This document shows, piece by piece, positions 57,302 through 64,000 of a DNA stretch of 64,000 bases. The stretch covers positions 1 through 64,000 of the forward strand of contig NZ_LT891969.1 in assembly GCF_900186505.1 (NCBI RefSeq). The letters run 5' to 3'. The notes beneath the pieces were generated by a model. The model was not told the origin of the DNA, searched no databases, and saw only the letters and a list, made by a program, of their open reading frames with translations. The position numbers and the translations under genes were made by a program. Each line of letters begins with the position of its first letter. The first letter of the stretch is position 1. The DNA is from Enorma phocaeensis. Its GTDB lineage: Bacteria > Actinomycetota > Coriobacteriia > Coriobacteriales > Coriobacteriaceae.

Positions 57302-57371
57302 CTTGGGCACGGCGGCATGGCGCCGGATGGCAGGTGGTAGTGCAACGTCGGCACATGCCGCCGTGTCCAAG
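57302..57371. repeat. 18-bp inverted repeat with 34-base loop upstream of the RelB-like gene
   Basis: Arms 57302-57319 and 57354-57371 are inverted copies with one mismatch (a G-T pair in RNA). The right arm ends 35 bases before the antitoxin ATG. It could be a long hairpin in the leader RNA, an operator, or the ends of a small non-autonomous element. Confidence 0.75.
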
Positions 57372-57406
57372 CAAACGCAGTCCCATCGCTCTACAGAGGT
57401 AGTTCT

Positions 57407-57670
57407 ATGGCAGAGCATATGACCCCAGTTGTCGCGAAGGTCTTGCCTGAGGAAAAGGCGGCCTTCGCGGCAGCGACCCAACAGGTGGGCACGACACCCT
57501 CGAACGCCATACGCATGTTCATCGCCGCGTTCAATCGGTGCGGCACCTTCCCATTCGACATTTCACCCGCAGGCGTCTTCGGGTCAGAAGGTGCCTCGAT
57601 GGCGTATCCTCAAGATGATCGTGCGCCCGGCGCCTTCTCCGCCGGCGCGTCGCCAGTGTCCGAGGGATAG
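57407..57670 (+). CDS. RelB/DinJ-family antitoxin-like protein (no adjacent toxin)
   Basis: 87 aa. The N-terminal half, AKVLPEEKAAFAAATQQVGTTPSNAIRMFIAAF, has the ribbon-helix-helix pattern and the TPSNAIRMF signature of RelB/DinJ antitoxins; the FPFDIS piece is also typical. The C-terminal tail is short and not conserved. No RelE/YafQ toxin gene follows or precedes it: downstream, after 8 bases, comes the exporter gene. It may be an orphan antitoxin or a plain DNA-binding regulator acting on the iterons upstream. Confidence 0.72.
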   Translation: MAEHMTPVVAKVLPEEKAAFAAATQQVGTTPSNAIRMFIAAFNRCGTFPFDISPAGVFGSEGASMAYPQDDRAPGAFSAGASPVSEG

Positions 57671-57678
57671 GAGCGGCC

Positions 57679-59076
57679 ATGGCTCAAGGGGAAGCGGGCG
57701 CAAGAGGCACCGAGCCCACGCGAAGGGCGCATCACGCAGGCGTGCATCGCACGCGTCATACCAGGCTCTCGCAGCGCAACCATATGACCGTTCATTGGCA
57801 CGAGGTGCTCGATGCTCACGATAGCCTTGCTATGCAGGCGAGCCTGCCTGATAAGTCGTCCATCGTGTGCCGTGTGGGCCTGCTGCTGCTCGCTGGCGGG
57901 GCGGGTGCATGGCGCGTGCGCGAGGCGATGAACGCAACGGCTAAGGTGCTCGACATCACCTGCTCTTCGGATGTGAGTCTTACCTCGATCGAGTGCAGCT
58001 GCTTTGATGAGACCGGATCGTTCTCAGAGGTCGTCTCCCTTCCTACGACCGGCGTCAATACCGAGCGCATCTGGAACATGGAGCGACTCGTTCGCCGCAT
58101 CGAATCGGAAGGTGCGGGCTTCACGGTCGGTAGGTTCCACGAGCTTATGGATGAGATCGAACATGCAAAGGGGCGCTACGCGCCTTGGCAGGCGGCCCTC
58201 GGCGCTGCGGCGGCATGTGCTGCCTTCGTCTTTTTGCTCGGTGGCGGACCTATCGAGATGGCTTGCGCGTTCGCGGGGGCGGGTGTGGGTGGCTATGTGC
58301 GGCGCATCATGCTCGACCGGCACCTGACGCATCTGGCGTGCGTGGGGTGCGGGGTTGCAGCGGCTTGCATGGTGTATCTCGCGGTGCAGCGCCTCATAGG
58401 TTTTGCCGTGCCCGCGGCGCTCGACTACAACGCGGGCTATATCGGCGCCATGCTCTTCGTGATTCCCGGGTTTCCGCTTATCAGCAGCGGCCTCGACATC
58501 GCAAAGCTCGATTTGCGCTCCGGCACCGAGCGGCTGGTCTACGCGCTTTCCATCATCGTCACGGCGACGCTCGTCGCTTGGCTCATATCCTCGTTCGTGG
58601 GCCTCAGACCCGATGAGTTCCAACCCCTCGGCTTGAGCCCGCTCGCGCTTGCGGCGCTCCGCATCGTGATGAGCTTCGTGGGCGTCTTCGGATTCTCGGT
58701 GCTGTTCAACTCGCCGGCGTCCATGGCGGCAACAGCCGGCGGGGTGGGCGCTATCGCGAACACGCTGCGGCTGACGCTCGTCGATATGGGCGTCACGCCC
58801 GAGGCAGCGGCCTTCGCGGGCGCGCTCGCTGCGGGGCTTCTGGCCTCGGTCGTGGTGCGCCGCTTGGGGTTCCCGCGCATATCCATCACGGTCCCATCCA
58901 TCGTGATCATGGTGCCGGGACTCTACCTGTATCGCGCGGTCTACTTTATGGGCACCGTTGATGTGGTGGGGTCTATGGAGTGGATCTTTCGCGCGGTGAT
59001 GATCATCCTGTTCCTGCCCTTGGGGTTGGGCCTTGCACGAGCGCTTACCGACCCTGCTTGGCGCCACTGCAACTGA
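57679..59076 (+). CDS. threonine/serine exporter family protein (ThrE-like)
   Basis: 465 aa from the ATG at 57679, which has TAGGAG at a good distance; a start at 57784 (MTVHWHEVLDAHDS) would remove a 35-residue Arg-rich leader but lacks a ribosome site. A soluble N-terminal DUF1212-type domain (about 50-190) precedes about ten membrane helices covering both halves of the ThrE fold (GGGPIEMACAFAGAGVGG, GFPLISSGLDIAKLDL, VPGLYLYRAVYFMGT). ThrE exports threonine and serine in Corynebacterium; the substrate here is inferred. It may be cotranscribed with the RelB-like gene. Confidence 0.87.
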   Translation: MAQGEAGARGTEPTRRAHHAGVHRTRHTRLSQRNHMTVHWHEVLDAHDSLAMQASLPDKSSIVCRVGLLLLAGGAGAWRVREAMNATAKVLDITCSSDVSLTSIECSCFDETGSFSEVVSLPTTGVNTERIWNMERLVRRIESEGAGFTVGRFHELMDEIEHAKGRYAPWQAALGAAAACAAFVFLLGGGPIEMACAFAGAGVGGYVRRIMLDRHLTHLACVGCGVAAACMVYLAVQRLIGFAVPAALDYNAGYIGAMLFVIPGFPLISSGLDIAKLDLRSGTERLVYALSIIVTATLVAWLISSFVGLRPDEFQPLGLSPLALAALRIVMSFVGVFGFSVLFNSPASMAATAGGVGAIANTLRLTLVDMGVTPEAAAFAGALAAGLLASVVVRRLGFPRISITVPSIVIMVPGLYLYRAVYFMGTVDVVGSMEWIFRAVMIILFLPLGLGLARALTDPAWRHCN

Positions 59077-59132
59077 CGTCGCCCCGCGTATGGCCGGAGT
59101 TTTCAGGCGGCTGTCCTCGGACGCTCTTGCCC

Positions 59133-60278
59133 TTAGAGCGCACGAACGATGCGACCGCCGCCGAGCACTCGTTCTCCATCGTAGGCGACCACGGACTGTC
59201 CGGGGGCGATGGCGCGCTGGGGTTCATCGAATGAGATGCGAAGCGCTTCGCCCTGCGTGCCGGCAGCCTCATCGGGGTCCGGGATGGCGAGCCGCGCTGC
59301 CTGGCCCTCTTGGTGGTAGCGTATGCGCACTTGTAGCGTGGGGGCGTCTTGCTCGCTGCCGCAGGTAGCGACGACGGAGGCGCCCTCGACGGCGGGGACG
59401 CACCAGGTCCACGAGTCGGCAACGAGGGCGCTTGCGTAAAGATCGTCCTCGTTGCCTAAGGTGACGGTCCCTGACCGTGCATCGATGCGGGTCACATAGA
59501 GCGGATGGGCCGCTGCGACGCCGAGCCCCTTGCGTTGCCCCACGGTATAGCGGATGGCACCGCGATGCGTCCCCAGCAGGTTGCCCGCAGTGTCGACGAT
59601 GGGGCCCTGCGCCAGCTCACGGCCGCGCCGCCGCTCGATGAAGGCGGCAAAGTCATTGTTGGGAACAAAGCAAATGCCCTGGCTGTCGCGCTTGCGCGCG
59701 TTCGCGAAGCCCTGTTCCTCGGCGATGCGCCGCACGTCGCGGTCCTTGACGAGCTCACCCAGAGGGAAGATCACCCGGGCGAGCGCCTCTTGGGAGAGCC
59801 CGTAGAGGAAGTAGCTTTGGTCTTTGGTGCGATCGTGCGCCTTGAGCAGGTCGAAGACGCGCCCGCCGCATCCGTCGCGTGCGGTAACGCGCGCGTAGTG
59901 GCCGGTAGCGAGATGGGTGCACTCCAGCTCGCGAGCGTGATTCAGCAGAGCGCCGAACTTGATGGCGCGGTTGCAAACCGCGCAGGGGTTGGGCGTGAGC
60001 CCCTGCTCATAGGCCTCGACGAACGCCTTGATGACATCGCGCTCAAAGGCTTCACGGCGGTCCAGCACATGGAAGGGCATACCTAGGCGCCGCGCGATCG
60101 CGCTTGCGTCGGCGATGTCCGCTTCGTTGCCGCAGGCGCGCCCTCGTCCCGGCGTGTCCTCGTCATAGAGTCGCATGGTCACACCGATGCACTCATAGCC
60201 CTGCTCTTTGAGCAGGTAGGCTGCTACGCTCGAGTCGACCCCTCCGCTCAGCGCCACAAGGACGCGCTTTGTCCCCAT
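59133..60278 (-). CDS. mnmA: tRNA-specific 2-thiouridylase MnmA
   Basis: 381 aa from the ATG at 60278 (MGTKRVLVALSGGVDSSVAA); an ATG 9 bases earlier is possible. PP-loop SGGVDSS, catalytic cysteines in NPCAVCNR and GICFV, and the RYTVGQRKGLG motif identify MnmA. It makes the 2-thio group of U34 in tRNAs for Lys, Glu and Gln. The sulfur comes from a cysteine desulfurase, while the next gene upstream is cysK, a cysteine producer. Convergent with the ThrE-like gene. Confidence 0.96.
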   Translation of the reverse strand: MGTKRVLVALSGGVDSSVAAYLLKEQGYECIGVTMRLYDEDTPGRGRACGNEADIADASAIARRLGMPFHVLDRREAFERDVIKAFVEAYEQGLTPNPCAVCNRAIKFGALLNHARELECTHLATGHYARVTARDGCGGRVFDLLKAHDRTKDQSYFLYGLSQEALARVIFPLGELVKDRDVRRIAEEQGFANARKRDSQGICFVPNNDFAAFIERRRGRELAQGPIVDTAGNLLGTHRGAIRYTVGQRKGLGVAAAHPLYVTRIDARSGTVTLGNEDDLYASALVADSWTWCVPAVEGASVVATCGSEQDAPTLQVRIRYHQEGQAARLAIPDPDEAAGTQGEALRISFDEPQRAIAPGQSVVAYDGERVLGGGRIVRAL

Positions 60279-60299
60279 CCCCTGCATGCTTTCGCGGAC

Positions 60300-61235
60300 T
60301 TACGCGAAAAGGGGTGTCGAGAGGTAGCGCTCGCCGGTGTCCACCAGCATGGCCACGATGGTCTTGCCCTCGTTCTCCGGCCTGCGGGCAAGCTCGAGCG
60401 CCGCCCAGAGCGCCGCGCCGGAGGAGATGCCCGCGAGCACGCCCTCGGTTGCGCCGAGGCGCTTGCCGGTCGCAAAGGCATCATCGCTCGAAACGGTCAT
60501 GATCTCGTCGTAGACGTCGGTGTCGAGCACCTCGGGCACGAAGCCCGCGCCGATGCCCTGGATCTTGTGCGGGCCAGCCGCTCCGCCCGAGAGCACAGGG
60601 GAGTCCGCCGGCTCGACGGCAACCACGCGCACGTCGGGATTGCGCTCCTTGAGGTAGCCGCCTGCGCCGGTGATGGTGCCGCCCGTGCCTACGCCCGCGA
60701 CGAAGATGTCGACCGTTCCGTCGGTATCCTCCCAGATCTCGGGGCCGGTGGTGGCGCGGTGCGCGGCTGGGTTCGCGGGGTTCACGAACTGCCCGGCCAG
60801 GATGCTCTTGGGCGTGGTGCGTTGGAGCTCTTCCGCGCGGGCGATGGCACCTGCCATTCCCTCGGCGCCTGGGGTGAGCACGAGCTCGGCGCCGTAGGCG
60901 CGCATGAGCTGCCGGCGCTCGACGCTCATGGTCTCGGGCATGGCGATGATGACGCTGTAGCCACGTGCTGCGGCGACGGAGGCGAGCCCCACGCCGGTGT
61001 TGCCCGACGTGGGCTCGATGATCGTGTAGCCCTCGTGCGGGCGGATGGCGCCCGCCTTTTCGGCAGCGTCGATCATGGCGCGGGCGATGCGGTCCTTTGC
61101 CGAGCCTGCCGGGTTGAAGCTTTCGAGTTTCACGAGGACGCGCGCGCCGAGCGCATCCTCGCGCTCGATGTTGGTGAGCTCGAGCAACGGTGTCCTACCA
61201 ATAAGCTGGTCGATCGAGGTATAGATCTTTCCCAT
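60300..61235 (-). CDS. cysK: cysteine synthase A (O-acetylserine sulfhydrylase)
   Basis: 311 aa from the ATG at 61235 (MGKIYTSIDQLIGRTPLLEL) after AAGGAGG; the longer frame to 61301 has no such site. The PLP lysine is in SFNPAGSAKDRIA, followed by EPTSGNTGVGLA, GVGTGGTITGAGGYLK and GISSGAALWAAL. It makes cysteine from O-acetylserine and sulfide. It is separated from mnmA by 21 bases and probably cotranscribed. In the 115 bases upstream is a palindrome GGATTAATCC (61274-61283) that may be an operator. Confidence 0.96.
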   Translation of the reverse strand: MGKIYTSIDQLIGRTPLLELTNIEREDALGARVLVKLESFNPAGSAKDRIARAMIDAAEKAGAIRPHEGYTIIEPTSGNTGVGLASVAAARGYSVIIAMPETMSVERRQLMRAYGAELVLTPGAEGMAGAIARAEELQRTTPKSILAGQFVNPANPAAHRATTGPEIWEDTDGTVDIFVAGVGTGGTITGAGGYLKERNPDVRVVAVEPADSPVLSGGAAGPHKIQGIGAGFVPEVLDTDVYDEIMTVSSDDAFATGKRLGATEGVLAGISSGAALWAALELARRPENEGKTIVAMLVDTGERYLSTPLFA

Positions 61236-61350
61236 GTAAACCTCCTTAGGCGACGGCGAGGCAGCGCCCCGCCGGATTAATCCTTGTGGGTCTGTACCCA
61301 TCGTGGGCCACGGCTATGATGGCACATGCATGTTGGATGTGTGCATCCAC

Positions 61351-61713
61351 TTAAGATTTGCGTACTCCCAAGATCGTACACATGATGCTTACGATGATGG
61401 CTCCGCCAAACGCAGCGCCGAATCCGTCGATGACGATACCCGTCTCGAGCAGGTTGAGCGAGAGCGAGCTCGCGAGCTGAAGCATGAGGCCGTTCACCAC
61501 AAGCTGGAAGATGCCGAGCGTGATGATCGTGAGCGGAAGGCAAAGCAACGTCATGATCGGTTTGACGATCGAGTTCACAAGCGAAAGGAAGAGCCCGGTG
61601 AATACGTAGCAGAGCCATACCTCTGCTGTTCCCATAACGAAGATGCCGGGTACGATGTAGTCGGCGATCGCGATGGCGATCGAGGTGAAGAGCCAGTTGA
61701 GCAAAAACGTCAT
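61351..61713 (-). CDS. phage-holin-family small membrane protein
   Basis: 120 aa with four hydrophobic segments (about 4-22, 30-50, 55-80, 90-115). LFLSLVNSIVKPIMTLLCLPLTIITLGIF is the signature of the phage holin 4 superfamily 2 (YvlD-like) proteins, common in bacterial chromosomes without phage. No lysin or phage genes are near. A membrane or envelope-stress role is possible, but nothing here shows it. It is divergent from apbE. Confidence 0.85.
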   Translation of the reverse strand: MTFLLNWLFTSIAIAIADYIVPGIFVMGTAEVWLCYVFTGLFLSLVNSIVKPIMTLLCLPLTIITLGIFQLVVNGLMLQLASSLSLNLLETGIVIDGFGAAFGGAIIVSIMCTILGVRKS

Positions 61714-61812
61714 GAGGTCCTCGCAAGCGGATGGCTGGTACGTTTCGAACGAGATTATGCCCTACCCGGCAGCTGGATTGACACGTAGGGCTGTGGAGAA
61801 ATGGGGGAGGAT

Positions 61813-62997
61813 ATGGGCGAGGGGAGCGCCGTGCGATTCCGTTCCGGACCGGAGGGCGCCCGAGCCGTGCGGTTCACCTGCTTCGATACCATTATCGACC
61901 TGCAGGTTTATCCATCCTGCGGCAAGCAGGGCGAGCGGCTTCCGCGTGTCGGGTCCGGAAAGTGCTCGTTTCACATCGATCCTGACTGCCGTGCCGTAGC
62001 GCGCGATCGAGCCTCTTGTTGCGGGAGCGTTGTTCCGGACGCTGCCGCCGCGCTCGATGACGCCCTTACCGCGTGCGTCGCGCGTTGCCGGCGCTTCGAG
62101 CGCCTCCTCTCCCGTACCGACCCCTCATCCGACATTTCACGTGCTCACGCCGCGTCGCCCGATCCGGCGCCGGTTGCGCCGGAGACAGCCGAGCTTGTTC
62201 GTTTGGCGCTCCCATATTGCGCGGGGAGCCGCGGCTGCTTCGACATCACGATGGGCACGGTGACGTCGCTGTGGGATTTCCATGCAGGCATCGTGCCTTC
62301 CCGCCGTGCGCTCGCTGATGCGCTCGAGCATGTGGGCGTGGAAGCCGTCGAGGCTTCGCCTGCGGCTGCCATCGCTCCCTGGCTCGCGATCCGCGACCCC
62401 AAGGCCGTGCTCGACCTAGGCGGTATCGCCAAAGGCTACATAGCCGACGACCTTGCAGGCCTTCTTACGGCTTGCGGAATCGACCGTATGGCGCTCAATC
62501 TGGGCGGCAATGTGGTCGTGCGCGGTAGCGCGCCCGGGGCAGCGATCGCTGCCGAAAACGCAGCCGGTTGCAAGAACGATGCCTCTTGCGGCGAGCAGCG
62601 CGCGCCAGATGGCGCGTGCGGGAATCCTATGCCGTGGCATATCGGCATCGCCGATCCGCTCCACCCGGGCAGGCATTGCGCGGTCGTCGAGCTCGATGCA
62701 GGGTCAGTGGTCACAAGCGGAACCCGGGAGCGCCGCTTCTCACGCGGCGGGGTCACCTATCATCACATTCTCGACCCGCGTACCGGTATGCCCGCGGTGA
62801 CCGATGCTGCGAGCGCGACCGTCGTGGCTGAGCGCTCGCTCGACTGCGATGGTTGGTCAACCACGGTGCTCATGCTCGGTGCCCAGAGAGGAATTGATTT
62901 TGCGGAGGGGGTTTCGGGCATCGAGGCGCTCACGGTCGATGAATGCGGTCGGGTGCGCTGGACGAGCGGGCTTGCTGGAAAAGTCGCCGTGGGGTAG
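61813..62997 (+). CDS. apbE: FAD:protein FMN transferase
   Basis: About 394 aa from the ATG at 61813 (an ATG at 61801 is in frame too). ApbE domain: FDITMGTVTSLWDFH, the FAD/Mg site AVLDLGGIAKGYIADDLAGLL, NLGGNVVVRG, TSGTRERRFSRGGVTYHHILDPRTGMP and the metal-binding CDGWSTTVLMLG. The enzyme attaches FMN through a phosphoester bond to Ser/Thr in flavoproteins. There is no clear signal peptide or lipobox, so a cytosolic or unusual form is possible. No flavinylated partner (Rnf, Nqr, FMN-binding domain) is encoded nearby. Confidence 0.87.
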   Translation: MGEGSAVRFRSGPEGARAVRFTCFDTIIDLQVYPSCGKQGERLPRVGSGKCSFHIDPDCRAVARDRASCCGSVVPDAAAALDDALTACVARCRRFERLLSRTDPSSDISRAHAASPDPAPVAPETAELVRLALPYCAGSRGCFDITMGTVTSLWDFHAGIVPSRRALADALEHVGVEAVEASPAAAIAPWLAIRDPKAVLDLGGIAKGYIADDLAGLLTACGIDRMALNLGGNVVVRGSAPGAAIAAENAAGCKNDASCGEQRAPDGACGNPMPWHIGIADPLHPGRHCAVVELDAGSVVTSGTRERRFSRGGVTYHHILDPRTGMPAVTDAASATVVAERSLDCDGWSTTVLMLGAQRGIDFAEGVSGIEALTVDECGRVRWTSGLAGKVAVG

Positions 62998-63034
62998 GCG
63001 GGGGTAGGCGCTGCACTTTAGTTCGGTGGTGTGC

Positions 63035-63040
63035 TACACT
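63035..63040 (+). promoter_or_regulatory. -10 box upstream of the YerC-type regulator
   Basis: TACACT, in the extended context GTGCTACACT, lies 55 bases before the ATG at 63096. The -35 element is not clear. Confidence 0.35.
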
Positions 63041-63095
63041 GCTTTCGCTGCGCCTTGGCGCTTTGCGTTGGGATTCGGATGTCTGGTGGTGTTGC

Positions 63096-63395
63096 ATGAA
63101 TATCGAGTCGATGCTGGAGCGCGAGGACGTGCGACAGCTGGTTCACGCCTTCACGCTGCTTGATGGCGAGCGTGAGATAGAGACGTTCCTCGTCGACCTG
63201 CTCACTCCGCGGGAATTCTGCGATTTCGCCCAGCGTTTGCATGTTGCGCGTTGCCTCGACCAGGGTGAGTCCTACCTTGAGGTCCAGGCGCAGACGGGCG
63301 CATCGTCCACTACGGTGAGCCGCGTATCCAAGGCCTTGAACGGCGAGTACGGCGGTTACCGCCAGGTCCTCATCAAGCAGGGCGGCGGCGAATGA
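63096..63395 (+). CDS. YerC/YecD TrpR-related regulator
   Basis: 99 aa from the ATG at 63096 (MNIESMLEREDVRQLVHAFTLLDG). LLTPREFCDFAQRLHVARCLDQGESYLEVQAQTGASSTTVSRVSKALNGEYGGYR is the TrpR-like helix-turn-helix typical of the YerC/YecD family. Its ligand and targets are unknown. The stop overlaps the start of the acetyltransferase gene by 4 bp. Confidence 0.88.
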   Translation: MNIESMLEREDVRQLVHAFTLLDGEREIETFLVDLLTPREFCDFAQRLHVARCLDQGESYLEVQAQTGASSTTVSRVSKALNGEYGGYRQVLIKQGGGE

Positions 63396-63910
63396 GCGGC
63401 GAGGAGATCGTTTTCGAGGCGGTGGGGCCCCAGGATGTGGAGGAGCTTGCCGAGCTTGCAGGCAGCATTTGGCGGGAGTTCTGGACCGACCGGCTGGGAA
63501 GCGGCCAGACGGAGTATATGATCGATCGCTTCCAGTCGCGCTCGGCGATCGAGCGAGATATGCGGGAGCACGCTTACGAGTACTGGCTCCTGCGCTCGGC
63601 CGAGGATGGCCGCGTGGTGGGCTATACGGGTGGTTGCGTTGAACCCGCGACCACCCGATTCTTCGTCTCCAAGATCTACCTGGTCGCCGCCGAGCGCGGC
63701 AAACACTTCGCGAGCGCCGTCGTGCGCTTCTACGATGCCCTGTGCCGCGAGCGCGGGCTTTCTGCCATGTACCTCACGGTGAACAAGGGTAACGAGCTAG
63801 GCATTCGCGCGTACGAGGGCAATGGCTTCGCGGTAATCGACGCCGTGGAAACCGATATAGGCTCCGGTTTCATCATGGATGACTACATTATGGAACGCCG
63901 CGTCGGATGA
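63392..63910 (+). CDS. GNAT family N-acetyltransferase
   Basis: 172 aa. The acetyl-CoA-binding motif V-AAERGKHFASAVVRFYDALC (about 105-125) and the NKGNELGIRAYEGNGF end block belong to GNAT enzymes. The N-terminal half VGPQDVEELAELAGSIWREFW recognises the substrate, which is not predictable. It is translationally coupled to the YerC-like gene. Confidence 0.88.
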   Translation: MSGEEIVFEAVGPQDVEELAELAGSIWREFWTDRLGSGQTEYMIDRFQSRSAIERDMREHAYEYWLLRSAEDGRVVGYTGGCVEPATTRFFVSKIYLVAAERGKHFASAVVRFYDALCRERGLSAMYLTVNKGNELGIRAYEGNGFAVIDAVETDIGSGFIMDDYIMERRVG

Positions 63911-63926
63911 ATCCCCCTGCGCCGGC

Positions 63927-63948
63927 AAACCGGCTCTCCGTCCGGTTT
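63927..63948 (+). repeat. small inverted repeat after the acetyltransferase gene
   Basis: AAACCGG and CCGGTTT form a 7-bp stem with an 8-base loop, 17 bases after the stop. It may serve as a weak terminator, as the T run is missing. Window end follows. Confidence 0.35.
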
Positions 63949-64000
63949 CGCCCCATCTGTCCGCATGGGCGTGTAGGATGGTGCATACCGAGAGAGGGAG

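Noticed and set aside
61236..61350. Riboswitch or T-box upstream of cysK
   Set aside because: Only a 10-bp palindrome and a short GGGT/ACCC repeat are visible; no specifier or conserved core of a known riboswitch was recognised.
61351..61713. Holin-family gene as a sign of a prophage
   Set aside because: The family is widespread in chromosomes, and no lysin, capsid, integrase or attachment site is nearby.

Overview
This is a GC-rich (roughly 63-65%) bacterial chromosome segment. Gene content and protein style point to the class Coriobacteriia (Actinomycetota), most like Collinsella. The pointers are a type II fatty-acid operon with FabK and a fused AccD-AccA, a uvrC-rapZ-whiA-gap-pgk-tpiA cluster, a VanRS-like two-component system and a PP2C/STAS/HATPase regulatory pair. 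The genus is an inference, because no database search was possible. I see no prophage, IS element or CRISPR array.

Layout. 1-160: 3' end of a 5S rRNA gene and its terminator. 254-3849 (+): coaE, a lytic transglycosylase and uvrB. 3900-14080 (-): a compact lipid operon read fabH-acpP-fabK-fabD-fabG-fabF-accB-fabZ-accC-accDA-degV, holding malonyl-CoA synthesis, the elongation cycle and a putative fatty-acid-binding DegV/FakB protein. 14354-18388 (-): two flavoprotein oxidoreductases and the Mrp/ApbC Fe-S carrier ATPase. 18477-21362: a VanY-type D,D-carboxypeptidase divergent from a VanR/VanS-like pair. 21363-21786: a structured intergenic region. 21787-25215 (+): uvrA and a YbaK-type deacylase. 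25334-30034 (+): an envelope group (NlpC/P60 hydrolase, ATP-grasp ligase, MurJ with an unusual N-terminal tail). 30038-34038 (+): uvrC, rapZ, whiA. 34271-38966 (+): glycolytic operon gap-pgk-tpiA-gpmI behind two LacI/cre-like operators. 39211-42715 (+): a DUF2207-like membrane protein, secG and a solitary solute-binding lipoprotein. 42866-42955: tRNA-Leu(GAG). 43045-47389 (+): a SpoIIE-type phosphatase, a STAS-HATPase fusion and a tyrosine-phosphatase-family protein. 47396-51154 (-): YaaA, an M18 aminopeptidase and two unknown proteins. 51366-54243 (-): copper operon copA-copZ-csoR with a visible CsoR operator. 54634-56193 (+): DEAD-box helicase. 56311-64000: a class I amidotransferase, an orphan RelB-like antitoxin behind iterons and a large hairpin, a ThrE-like exporter, mnmA, cysK, a holin-family membrane protein, an ApbE flavinyltransferase, a YerC-type regulator and a GNAT acetyltransferase.

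The most notable points are: a MurJ flippase whose cytoplasmic tail holds two exactly repeated RPDETAVFLAAAER motifs encoded with different synonymous codons, plus two weaker copies, resembling Ser/Thr-kinase/FHA docking sites; a partner-switch module in which antagonist and anti-sigma-type kinase are fused and no sigma gene is nearby; a DegV/FakB gene built into the fatty-acid operon; no yvcK between rapZ and whiA; and several strong, unexplained inverted repeats and iterons in intergenic DNA.
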